Both the position numbers and the translations under genes were made by a program. The notes under the pieces are model-generated. The model had not been told where the DNA came from. It searched no databases and saw nothing but the letters and a program-made list of their open reading frames with translations. Positions 1-7,405 of a DNA stretch of 37,544 nt are shown piece after piece (the first letter of the stretch is position 1; every line of letters starts with the position of its first letter). The stretch comes from Pseudoselenomonas ruminantium. GTDB lineage: Bacteria > Bacillota > Negativicutes > Selenomonadales > Selenomonadaceae. The DNA lies in assembly GCA_015058655.1 (NCBI GenBank), contig SVBX01000031.1, positions 1-37,544 on the forward strand, written 5' to 3'.

Positions 1-2
1 AT

Positions 3-137
3 ATTATTTTGGAAAAAGTAAGCGCGAAGCCTTGGCATATAAGGCTTCGCGCTGTTTTGGCGTGGCAAAGTCGGGAAGGAGGGCAGAAGCAGCAGGCATA
101 GCAGTCCTGCGGTGAGATGTTTCACACTTTTCTTCAT
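3..137 (-). CDS. possible small secreted protein, runs off the left edge (partial)
   Basis: An ATG on the minus strand at 137 has a reasonable ribosome binding site (GGAAG about 8 nt upstream) and opens a frame that stays open to the window edge, 45 codons. The product begins MKKSVKHLTAGLLCLLLLP, a textbook signal peptide: a basic N-terminus followed by a leucine-rich core. There is no clear lipobox cysteine after it. Codons about 28-39 are encoded by the perfect hairpin at 21-53, which is odd for a real coding region and suggests either a very short protein running into its terminator or a decayed gene. Function unknown. Confidence 0.35.
   Translation of the reverse strand, partial: MKKSVKHLTAGLLCLLLLPSFPTLPRQNSAKPYMPRLRAYFFQNN
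21..53. terminator. bidirectional hairpin, probable Rho-independent terminator
   Basis: A perfect 13-bp GC-rich stem (21-33 with 41-53) closes a 7-nt loop. Its minus-strand side runs into TTACTTTTT and its plus-strand side into GTTTTGG, so it could end transcription in either direction. It overlaps the partial minus-strand reading frame at 3-137. Confidence 0.55.
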
Positions 138-298
138 GGACAAATCTTCCTTTCTCTTGAGCATGACTTTATTTTACGCCATTTATCCTTGTTTGTATAT
201 GTATTCTTGGGCAGCATCTTTTCCTGTGGGAGAAAATATGCTAGAATAAACATAAGAATCGGCATTTTTCGTCAATTGCATTTGTTGGGGGGGTAGAA

Positions 299-2176
299 AT
301 GAAGCAGATGCCATATCTGATACATGAGGAAGCAGACTACCTGGCTATGCAGTGGGAGGTCAGGGTGGCTTTGGGGGAGCTGGAGGTAAGCCAGCTCCTG
401 ATTTCCGTGTTCGGTACGGAGCGGGACGAGGAGAGTACCGAGGCCGTTATGCGGCGGCTGCACAGGGATTTTCCCCAGGCGGAGATTCTTGGCTGCATGG
501 CGGCTGAGGCAGTAGTGCAGGGGTCTGTGGCCTGTGATGGCATCCTGGTCAGCTTCACCGCCTATGAGGGGAGTCATGCGGAGGTCTTGGCCTTTTCTTC
601 CGAGGATATGAGCCCGAAGGAGATGGGGCAGAAGCTGCTGCAAAGGTTGGGGGAAACGGAGCATGTCAAGGCTGTGGGCATACTTCTTTCGGATGTGAGC
701 CTTGACCTTACGGATTTTTTGGCCGAGGCCAGCAAGAGTGACCCGGACATCAAGTTTTTCGGCGGCATTTCCGATGAGGGCAGGCTGGGAACCAAAGGCA
801 GGATTTTTCTGACGGACAGGCAGGTGACCTCCGGGCTGGCCCTGGTGATTTACGCCGGAGAAGAATTGCAGGTGGAGATTTTCTCCAGTTTCGGCTGGCG
901 TCCCCTGGGGCGGGTCATGACCATCACCAAGATGGAATCTCCTTATATCATCAAGGAGATTGACCGCCGTCCTGCTTTGGAGGTTTATGAGAAGTATCTG
1001 GACATTCATCGGGGAGAAAGCTTTTTCTGGGAGGCTCTTACCTTCCCTATCTGCGCCCAGAGAGACGGGGAGTATGTGGCGCGTCATCCCAGAGAAGTGA
1101 GAAGTGATGGGGCGCTGATCTTTGGGGCAGACTTTCGTCCCGGTGAGCATGTGAGGCTGACCTATGGCGACCCTGAGGGCATCATCAAGCATGCCCAGGT
1201 GCTGAAGAAGGGCATCCATGATTTTGCCCCACAGAGCATCTTCTTCATTTCCTGCGTGGCCCGCTGGCTCCTGCTGCAGCATGATGTAACCTTCGAACTG
1301 GAGGCGTGCCGGGGGACAGGGGCATCTTATGGCTACTATGCTTTTGGGGAATTCCTGCGCAATAAACAAGAGGTCACTCTTTCCAATATGAACATGGTGG
1401 CTGTCTGCATGCGTGAGGGCAAGGCTGTGCCTGTGCCGGAAGCTGAGAATCTGACCAAAGACCGTCAGCTCACCAGTCAGACCAGCATCATGCGCCATCT
1501 GGTGTACTTCGTCAATGCCATGTCTTATGAGGTAGAGGCTACTGATGTGCGGCTGAAAGCTGTGACCAGGACAGACTGGCTTACAGACCTCAAGAATCGC
1601 AGTGAGATGGAGAAGACTATAGGCAAGGGGCTGGCTTATGTCCAGGCATCGGGTCAGCAGATGGCCGTGCTCATGGTGGATATTGATAACTTCAGAGGCA
1701 TCTATGACACCTATGGACATGAGATAGGAGACCAGGCTTTGCAGCAGGTGGCTGATGTGCTGCGCTCCCAGACGCGGAAAGTGGACAGCCCGGGGCGCTG
1801 GGGCGGGGATGTCTTCATGGTGCTCCTGGTAGGCATGAGCCTTGACAGGGCTTATGGCATTGCTGAGCGCATAAGGGAACAGGTGCACCAGATTGAGATC
1901 ATTCCCGGTGGGGATTGCCTTACCGTAAGCTTGGGGCTGACGGTTTCAGCCAAGGATGATGATGAAGCCAAGCTCCTGAAGCGGGCAGACAAGGCTTTGT
2001 ATCGTGCCAAAGCAGGCGCAGGCGGCGACAGCGTGTCAGCCCTGGATGAAAAGGGGCTGGTGTGGCATACGCTCAAAGAGGAGAAGAAGCCCAAGGGAAA
2101 GGCCAAAGAGGAAAGCAGGGAAACCGAAAAGAAAGCGCCCAAACGGACGCGCAAGAAAAAAGCAGAAGAAGGATAA
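299..2176 (+). CDS. FIST sensory domain protein with C-terminal degenerate GGDEF domain
   Basis: A 625-residue cytoplasmic signalling protein with no membrane segment. Residues about 30-370 match FIST_N plus FIST_C, a sensory module thought to bind small ligands such as amino acids. Residues about 430-590 are a GGDEF domain beginning DWLTDLKNR. The active-site loop reads RWGGDVF (500-506), with valine where GG(D/E)EF has glutamate. The guanine-contacting asparagine of the DxDxFKxxND motif is tyrosine (Y469). The inhibitory-site RxxD is intact (RKVD, 493-496), five residues before the loop. This pattern suggests a c-di-GMP-binding protein without cyclase activity rather than a working enzyme; that is inference. 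The tail (about 597-625) is very lysine-rich. The start at 299 follows a G-rich stretch. It stands alone. Confidence 0.88.
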   Translation: MKQMPYLIHEEADYLAMQWEVRVALGELEVSQLLISVFGTERDEESTEAVMRRLHRDFPQAEILGCMAAEAVVQGSVACDGILVSFTAYEGSHAEVLAFSSEDMSPKEMGQKLLQRLGETEHVKAVGILLSDVSLDLTDFLAEASKSDPDIKFFGGISDEGRLGTKGRIFLTDRQVTSGLALVIYAGEELQVEIFSSFGWRPLGRVMTITKMESPYIIKEIDRRPALEVYEKYLDIHRGESFFWEALTFPICAQRDGEYVARHPREVRSDGALIFGADFRPGEHVRLTYGDPEGIIKHAQVLKKGIHDFAPQSIFFISCVARWLLLQHDVTFELEACRGTGASYGYYAFGEFLRNKQEVTLSNMNMVAVCMREGKAVPVPEAENLTKDRQLTSQTSIMRHLVYFVNAMSYEVEATDVRLKAVTRTDWLTDLKNRSEMEKTIGKGLAYVQASGQQMAVLMVDIDNFRGIYDTYGHEIGDQALQQVADVLRSQTRKVDSPGRWGGDVFMVLLVGMSLDRAYGIAERIREQVHQIEIIPGGDCLTVSLGLTVSAKDDDEAKLLKRADKALYRAKAGAGGDSVSALDEKGLVWHTLKEEKKPKGKAKEESRETEKKAPKRTRKKKAEEG

Positions 2177-2181
2177 TTGGA

Positions 2182-2230
2182 GAAGGCGCAGGGATGCTGT
2201 AAGGCATGTTCTACGCCTTCCTTTAATTTT
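2182..2230 (+). terminator. possible terminator after the FIST-GGDEF gene
   Basis: A 7-bp stem, GAAGGCG (2182-2188) with CGCCTTC (2214-2220), encloses a second small stem and is followed by CTTTAATTTT. It sits directly after the stop codon at 2176. The loop is long, so this is a weak call. Confidence 0.4.
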
Positions 2231-2337
2231 GTCCTGTTTCCAAGTGGACAGGGCTTGATTTCTTCCACTTGCTTAATGTTTATGCTCATTCTATAATAAA
2301 ATCATCGAAAACAAGAATAAAACCTTGGGTTCGATAA

Positions 2338-2493
2338 GGAACTGGTAATAAATAAATTTTAAGATAGGATGAAGGATAAATCTTCATAGGCTAGGCGAAG
2401 GAAGGAGGCATAGTGGTGCTATGTCGACTGACGACAACGACGAATATGGAGATTTAGACAAGTCAAATCTAAAATTTATTTATGGACAGTTCC
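2338..2493. repeat. 155-bp palindromic element (MITE-like) in the 350-bp gap before the mtl remnant
   Basis: The 350 bases between 2177 and 2526 carry no gene. They hold a terminator candidate and this element. Its ends are near-perfect inverted repeats: GGAACTG plus TAAATAAATTTTA at 2338-2365, mirrored at 2466-2493. The interior is GC-richer and contains a small hairpin, CATAG-TGGTG-CTATG, near 2411-2425. There is no transposase. It looks like a small non-autonomous mobile or REP-type element, and its core differs from the other repeat families in the window. Confidence 0.6.
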
Positions 2494-2526
2494 CAAAGTG
2501 CTTCTGAGTGATCATTAGGAGGCAGA

Positions 2527-3536
2527 ATGGTATCCATAAAAAAGCGTACAGCAGATCTCCTGCGCATGCTGGTGGGGACTGAGTCCTACCTGGCAGTGGG
2601 GGAGATAGCGGCGGGACTGAATGTCAGTGTCAAGACTGTCAACAGGGATCTGCCGGAAGCAGAGAGTTATCTCGCCTCCCTGAGAAGTGGCCTTTCGCTT
2701 TTGAAGAAGAAAGGCGCTGGATTGAAGCTGGCGGGCAGCGCTGAAGCGCTGCGGGAGCTGAAAGACAGGCTGGGGCAGGTCAAGGAGCGTACCTACAGCC
2801 CGGAGGAACGGCTTTCCATCATCGTCAGCCGTCTCCTGCCGGAGAAGGAACCTCTGAAACTTTTCTATCTGTCCTCCCTGCTGGGAGTCACGGACGGCAC
2901 CATCAGCAACGACCTGGACAAGCTGGAAGACTGGTTTGAAGGACATGGTCTGAAGCTTATCAGAAAGCCGGGGCTGGGGGTCTATGTGGAAGGTGAGGAA
3001 AGGAAGATCCGTCAGGCAATCATCGCCTACATCTACGACCATGTGACAGAGGAAGAATTGCTGCATCTGGTGCAGCAAAGCCTCAGGCCGGAAAGCGGTG
3101 ACCGCGCTGACAGGGCTTCCTCCTACCTGCTGGATCTGGTGGACAAGGAAATCCTGCACCGCCTGGATCTGGTTATCCGCAGGGCGGAGCAGGATATGGA
3201 AAGGCGTCTTTCCGACCAGGCCTTCATCGGCATGCTGGTGCATCTGGCTCTGGCGGTGCAAAGGCTCCGCAAGGGCGAGGTGATAAAGCTCAGGGAAGAT
3301 TACCTGACCGGGTTGCGGCAGAAGACCCTGCCCTGCAGCTGCTGGAGAGAGGCGAAAAGCCCGAGGCTCTGGCTGCGGTTATGGCAGCAGCCCTGCACTT
3401 TGACTACAGTGAGGACAAGGAAGCCTGCGAGGTGCAGGAACTCATCAAGTCCAAGGGCTTGCACGAAGCCCTCAAGGAACTGACGGGCATCCCTGAAGGC
3501 TGCGAGCTCCTGCAGATGGTGGAGAGCAAAGCCTAA
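2527..3536 (+). pseudogene. deletion fusion: 5' part of mannitol regulator mtlR joined out of frame to 3' end of mtlD
   Basis: From 2527 (ATG after AGGAGG) about 260 codons encode the N-terminal part of a PRD-type activator of the MtlR/BglG class: a helix-turn-helix containing VSVKTVNRDL, a second one containing GVTDGTISNDL, then the start of PRD1 (LVHLALAVQRL). Near 3290-3320 homology stops. The original frame then encodes a low-complexity basic tail to 3483. Another frame continues to the TAA at 3536 with VMAAALHFDYSED and IKSKGLHEALKELTGI, which resembles the C-terminal end of mannitol-1-phosphate 5-dehydrogenase. In mannitol operons mtlR, mtlF and mtlD are neighbours, so one deletion removing the rest of mtlR, mtlF and most of mtlD explains this. 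PRD2 and the EIIB/EIIA domains of MtlR are gone. Confidence 0.75.
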
Positions 3537-3573
3537 GACTTTGGTAAAATCCTGAATTAGGTTGTTAAAAGCA

Positions 3574-3615
3574 AAAAATGCCTGCAAAGTCTGTAGTGAC
3601 TTTGCAGGCATTTTT
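3574..3615. terminator. strong bidirectional terminator
   Basis: An 18-bp perfect stem, AAAAATGCCTGCAAAGTC (3574-3591) paired with 3598-3615, has a 6-nt loop and A and T runs at its ends. It lies between the convergent mtl remnant and the minus-strand gene at 3630-4133 and can serve both. Confidence 0.85.
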
Positions 3616-3629
3616 GCTGTGAAATCTTA

Positions 3630-4133
3630 TTACATGATATTTTCAAAGAGATTTCTCTTGGGCACCAGCTTGGTCTGATACTCCATCTCACCGCTGCCCT
3701 TGATGACAGGGGGGCGGGAGAGGTCTTCTTTCTCCGTCAGCATGGGCTTGGTGCGGCGCTGGTCAGTAATCTTGCCGTTCTGATAGGTTAGAATCAGGAT
3801 GGAGCCGTCAGGCATGTATTTCCTGATGATCTCGGTATCAGGCGTGTCATGCTTCCCGCTGCTGCTATCTTCGGCTTTCTTCTCATCTGCAAAGAGAGCC
3901 GAGCCGTTTTCTTCCAAATCCTTCTTCGCCTGCAGAGCCTCCTCGCCGCCGGCTTCTTTCAGCTTCTGCTCCGCTGCCGTGAGCCCCGTCTCCCGGTAAT
4001 CCTGCCACATCTGTTGCAGCTGGCTGGCAAAAAGGGCTTTGAAGCTATTGACCTCTTCCTTGCTGCCGGGCATATTAAGCACATTCCCAGAGGCAGAAGC
4101 GGCAGCTTTGACATTGGGCCAGTTGATGTTCAT
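3630..4133 (-). CDS. hypothetical protein, 167 aa, charged
   Basis: I do not recognise a family. The start at 4133 is well supported by GGAAGGAGG a few bases upstream. The product has no signal peptide or membrane helix. Residues about 25-75 look like an amphipathic helical region (SKEEVNSFKALFASQLQQMW), followed by a Lys/Glu/Ser-rich linker (about 85-110). Residues about 110-135 read like a beta-hairpin (YMPDGSILILTYQNGKI). The C-terminus is basic. The N-terminal helical part has the feel of flagellar or secretion accessory proteins, but nothing proves it. It is transcribed alone, divergent from the DUF1097 gene and ended by the 3574-3615 hairpin. Confidence 0.7.
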   Translation of the reverse strand: MNINWPNVKAAASASGNVLNMPGSKEEVNSFKALFASQLQQMWQDYRETGLTAAEQKLKEAGGEEALQAKKDLEENGSALFADEKKAEDSSSGKHDTPDTEIIRKYMPDGSILILTYQNGKITDQRRTKPMLTEKEDLSRPPVIKGSGEMEYQTKLVPKRNLFENIM

Positions 4134-4318
4134 GGAAATCCTCCTTCCTGCGAGTTTCTCTAAAGGGTTTATCGTAGGAAAGGGAGGATAACTTAAATTT
4201 TATCTGGAGGAATGTTTTTCGCATATTTTGTCGTTTTTTGGTCCCATGTCCTTTTCGCTGTTTCGATAATCCTATAGAATAATATCAAATGATATCAAAA
4301 CAAGTGGAGAGTGGCAGA

Positions 4319-4867
4319 ATGGAACAGTTAAAACGGGCTATCCCCAATCTCAATCAGACGGATTTTGTAGTGGCGGGCGTTTCGGCGCTGGCCTGCCTGG
4401 GCACCTTGGCAGGGATGCCGGTCTGGGCGCTTTTCATCGGCTGGGCATGGTATCTGGCCATCGGGGCCAATAAAACCGCCATCAAGGAAGGTTCCGTCAC
4501 CTGTGTGGCAGCAGCCATCATGGCCTTGACGGCAGTAGTGCTGACGGATGCATTCGCATCCTTCCTGCCTGCGCTGTCTGCCTCCATGTTGGCAGTATTC
4601 TTGATGATACTGGTGCTGATGATAGCCCTGAAGCTTCCCTATATCAAGCATTCTCTGGTGGGCTTCAATTCCTTCTCCTGCATCTTCGCAGGTTACTACT
4701 TGGGAGCCTTCCCTGCCCAGTCGGATTATCTGGCAAATATAGTCGTAGCTTTCATCTACATAACAGGTGCCAACATCCTGGGCCTGTTCGTAGGCTGGGC
4801 CAGCCAGCAGCTTTCCGGCTTTTCTTTCCGCAGACGGGAGGATCAGGGGAAACTGGAGATATTGTGA
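4319..4867 (+). CDS. DUF1097 family integral membrane protein
   Basis: A small inner-membrane protein of the DUF1097 (YcdZ-like) family, whose function is not established. The chosen start, ATG at 4319, gives MEQLKRAIPN and has GGAG about 11 nt upstream; an in-frame ATG at 4289 lacks a ribosome binding site. The 182-residue product has about five hydrophobic segments, roughly at residues 15-45, 50-80, 82-105, 113-130 and 138-160, with an Arg-rich cytoplasmic end (FRRREDQGK). It is monocistronic, with a TAGAAT -10-like box near 4274 and a terminator at 4877-4920. Confidence 0.75.
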   Translation: MEQLKRAIPNLNQTDFVVAGVSALACLGTLAGMPVWALFIGWAWYLAIGANKTAIKEGSVTCVAAAIMALTAVVLTDAFASFLPALSASMLAVFLMILVLMIALKLPYIKHSLVGFNSFSCIFAGYYLGAFPAQSDYLANIVVAFIYITGANILGLFVGWASQQLSGFSFRRREDQGKLEIL

Positions 4868-4876
4868 ATATTGAAT

Positions 4877-4920
4877 GCGAAGCAGTATCTGCGATTTGGT
4901 GGATTCTGCTTCGCTTTTTT
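4877..4920 (+). terminator. Rho-independent terminator of the DUF1097 gene
   Basis: A 9-bp stem, GCGAAGCAG (4877-4885) with CTGCTTCGC (4906-4914), is followed by six T residues, 10 nt after the stop codon. Confidence 0.8.
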
Positions 4921-4983
4921 GTGTACCGGCATCGAATAATATTTCTGGATGTTGGTTGTTGTCCATGTGTTGCTGGTATGCAG

Positions 4984-5640
4984 TCAAGATTTCATCACAT
5001 GGGGAATATGGCCTACATTGGGCACGATAGCTCTGTGTGGCAGGCTCTGGAAGGCGTAGCTGCTGGTGTTGCCTGTCAGTACGGCGGCGAAATCCAACCT
5101 AGCGGCTTCTGCGGCCTGGGCGTCTACCAGGTGGTCGCCGGTGTAGAGGGTATCTTCCTTGGGCACACCGAAATATTCCAGGGCTTTGAGCAGTCCTTCC
5201 GGGTCCGGCTTGTGGGTGGCTACCTCCTGGCAGCCTATGACATGGTCTATCAGATGCTGGCAATGGGACTGTTGGAGCTTTTCCTCGATGCGGCTGGCGG
5301 TCTTGCTGGACACGATGCCGATTTTTGCGCCGCTGTCCTTGAGCTTTTGCAGGGCGGGCAGAGTTTCAGGGTAGAAGTGGGTCCCGGCGGTCATATAGCG
5401 GTCGGCTATCTTTATGTAGATATGGCAGAAGCGGTCAATGAGTTCTTTATCCTGTGTATTCAAGGCTATGCCCACAGCTTCCGCCATGGGCAGGCCGATG
5501 AGGCGGGCCAGTTCCTTGTCATTGTTTCTGGGGCAGCCCATAGCTGCCATGGTTTTGTGGAAGCATTTGACAATGACCGCTGTGGTATCCACTAAGGTCA
5601 GGTCAAAATCGAACAGGTAGAGAGAATAGTATTTTTTCAT
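4984..5640 (-). CDS. HAD-family hydrolase, phosphoglycolate phosphatase/PpaX-like
   Basis: A 218-residue haloacid-dehalogenase phosphatase of the Gph/PpaX subgroup; the likely substrate is a small phosphate ester or pyrophosphate, which cannot be fixed from sequence. Motif I is DFDLTLVD (D11 and D13 as nucleophile and acid), with leucine where DFDGT is usual. Motif II is the SS of IVSSKTAS, motif III the lysine of HKPDP, and motif IV GDHLVD. A helical cap lies between motifs I and II. The start at 5640 is preferred because AAGGAG lies 7 nt upstream; the in-frame ATG at 5646 would sit 1 nt from it. It lies downstream of gdhA on the same strand, but a hairpin separates them. Confidence 0.85.
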   Translation of the reverse strand: MKKYYSLYLFDFDLTLVDTTAVIVKCFHKTMAAMGCPRNNDKELARLIGLPMAEAVGIALNTQDKELIDRFCHIYIKIADRYMTAGTHFYPETLPALQKLKDSGAKIGIVSSKTASRIEEKLQQSHCQHLIDHVIGCQEVATHKPDPEGLLKALEYFGVPKEDTLYTGDHLVDAQAAEAARLDFAAVLTGNTSSYAFQSLPHRAIVPNVGHIPHVMKS

Positions 5641-5667
5641 GTGCATGCTCCTTGCTTTACAGTAGAG

Positions 5668-5706
5668 AAACAGCCCGCCAGGGCTTGATACCCTGGTGGG
5701 CTGTTT
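5668..5706 (-). terminator. terminator downstream of gdhA
   Basis: A long stem, AAACAGCCCGCCAGGG (5668-5683) with 5691-5706, has a 7-nt loop, with one G-T pair in the stem. It lies 25 nt beyond the gdhA stop. The T-tract on the minus side is short (TTTCTC), so some read-through into the HAD gene is possible. Confidence 0.7.
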
Positions 5707-5730
5707 TGTATATACTTGGTTTGTTTTTTC

Positions 5731-7080
5731 TTAGACCAGACCGTGAGCCAGCATTACATTGGCCACCTTCAGGAAGGCGGTGATGTTGGCGCCGGCAACC
5801 AGGTCGTCGGGGTCAGCGTACTTCTCGGCGTTCTTCTTGGCCTGGGTGTAGATGTTCTTCATGATGCCCTGGAGGCGGCCATCCACTTCCTCGAAGGTCC
5901 ACTGGAGACGCTCGGAGTTCTGTGCCATTTCCAGAGCGGAGACTGCCACGCCGCCGGCATTGGCTGCCTTGGCAGGGGCAAAGAGCACACCGTGGCTCTG
6001 GAAATAGTCGATAGCTTCGATGGCGGAGGGCATGTTGGCGCCTTCGCCCACGGCCTTGACGCCGTTCTCCACCAGGATCTTGGCGGATTCCAGGCTGATC
6101 TCGCCCTGGGTTGCGCAGGGGAGGGCCACATCGCACTTCACAGTCCAGACGCCGGAGCAGCCTTCATGGTACTCGGCTTCGGGGTGAGTCTCCACATACT
6201 CCTTGATGCGGCCGCGGCGCACCTGCTTGATTTCCTTCACAGCATCCAGGTCGATGCCGTTCTTGTCGTACACATAGCCGTTGGAATCGGAGCAAGTGAC
6301 GACCTTGGCACCGAAGCTCTGGGCTTTCTCGATGGCATAGGTGGCCACATTGCCGGAGCCGGAGACTACCAGCACCTTGTCCTTCAGGTCGATGCCCTTG
6401 GCATCCAGCATATTCTTCACGAAGTAGAGGAGGCCATAGCCCGTAGCCTCGGGACGAGCCAGGCTGCCCCAGTAATCCACGCGCTTGCCGGTGAGGACAC
6501 CTGCATCATAGGAATTCCTGATGCGCTTGTACTGGCCGAAGAGATAGCCAACTTCGCGGCCGCCTACGCCGATATCGCCTGCCGGTACATCCACATCCGG
6601 GCCGATATGGCGGTAAAGCTCAGTCATGAAGCTCTGGCAGAAGCGCATGACCTCTGCATCGCTCTTGCCATGGGGGTCAAAGTCGGAGCCGCCCTTGGCG
6701 CCGCCAATGGGCAGGCCGGTGAGGGCGTTCTTGTAAACTTGCTCGAAAGCCAGGAACTTCAAAATGTCCAGATTCACGCTGGGATGGAAGCGCAGGCCGC
6801 CTTTGTAGGGGCCGATGGCAGAGGACATCTGCACACGGAAGCCGCGGTTGATTTGAATCTCGCCTTTATCATCAGTCCAGGGCACGCGGAAGGAGATGAC
6901 GCGCTCAGGCTCTACCATGCGCTCAAGGATTTTGTTTGCCTGGTATTCGGGATGCTGGGCGAGCACCGGTTCAACGGATTCCAGCACCTTGCTTGCGGTG
7001 TGGAGGAACTGGGGCTGGTCGGGGTCACGCTTTACCACCAGATCCAGAACTTCTTTGATGTACGCTTTGCTGTCTGCCAT
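5731..7080 (-). CDS. gdhA: NADP-specific glutamate dehydrogenase
   Basis: Reductive amination of 2-oxoglutarate with ammonia to glutamate (EC 1.4.1.4), the main low-affinity ammonia assimilation step in the cytoplasm. The 449 residues match the hexameric bacterial GdhA length. Visible signatures are the GPYKGGLRFHP substrate region, the catalytic-lysine segment PIGGAKGGSDFDP, VPAGDIGVGGREVGYL, RPEATGYG before the nucleotide fold, the GSGNVA dinucleotide loop (typical of NADP enzymes), and GANMPS/ANAGGVAVSALEM near the end. The start at 7080 follows AAAGGAG. The leader is long, and three GTATAC palindromes lie 95-142 bp upstream of the start. It is monocistronic or weakly linked to the HAD gene. 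Confidence 0.96.
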   Translation of the reverse strand: MADSKAYIKEVLDLVVKRDPDQPQFLHTASKVLESVEPVLAQHPEYQANKILERMVEPERVISFRVPWTDDKGEIQINRGFRVQMSSAIGPYKGGLRFHPSVNLDILKFLAFEQVYKNALTGLPIGGAKGGSDFDPHGKSDAEVMRFCQSFMTELYRHIGPDVDVPAGDIGVGGREVGYLFGQYKRIRNSYDAGVLTGKRVDYWGSLARPEATGYGLLYFVKNMLDAKGIDLKDKVLVVSGSGNVATYAIEKAQSFGAKVVTCSDSNGYVYDKNGIDLDAVKEIKQVRRGRIKEYVETHPEAEYHEGCSGVWTVKCDVALPCATQGEISLESAKILVENGVKAVGEGANMPSAIEAIDYFQSHGVLFAPAKAANAGGVAVSALEMAQNSERLQWTFEEVDGRLQGIMKNIYTQAKKNAEKYADPDDLVAGANITAFLKVANVMLAHGLV

Positions 7081-7174
7081 TTGGATCGCTCCTTTGCCTG
7101 TGGCCTTTTGCCTTTTCCTAATTTGACGGCAACTTAGACCAGTTTACAATGTTATATGGGTCTAACAAGTTATA

Positions 7175-7222
7175 GTATACTATATTATCAGAGAATTGTA
7201 TACAGGGCGCATGAAAGTATAC
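7175..7222. promoter_or_regulatory. three GTATAC boxes between gdhA and the repeat-protein gene
   Basis: GTATAC occurs at 7175, 7198 and 7217; the last two are both GTATACAG direct repeats, 19 bp apart. They sit in the AT-rich divergent control region and overlap possible minus-strand promoter elements for gdhA. They could be operator half-sites, but no regulator is identified. Confidence 0.25.
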
Positions 7223-7296
7223 AGAGAATAAATATTCTGCCTAATTCATCACATTTCCTATTGATAAAGTTTATGATTCCTTCCTATATATTATTG

Positions 7297-7325
7297 TTGC
7301 AAAATTAAAATGGCAAAGGTATAAT
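7297..7325 (+). promoter_or_regulatory. sigma-70/A promoter of the 42-residue repeat protein
   Basis: TTGCAA (7297-7302) and a perfect TATAAT (7320-7325) are separated by exactly 17 bp. Transcription would begin near 7332, leaving a leader of about 74 nt before the ATG at 7406. Confidence 0.75.
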
Positions 7326-7405
7326 GTAGATATAGGACTATGTACCTAAGCGAGCAAGTCGACAATGGATTGAAGGCATGTTCTAAGGAAAGTGAGGGAT
7401 CGGTC

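Noticed and set aside
272..1888. A 538-codon open frame on the minus strand opposite the FIST-GGDEF gene
   Set aside because: The plus-strand product has clear FIST and GGDEF domains. The minus frame is rich in His, Pro and Gln with no domain, a shadow of GC-biased third positions.
5716..7137. A 473-codon plus-strand frame antisense to gdhA
   Set aside because: gdhA is unmistakable on the minus strand; the antisense product has no recognisable motif or ribosome binding site.
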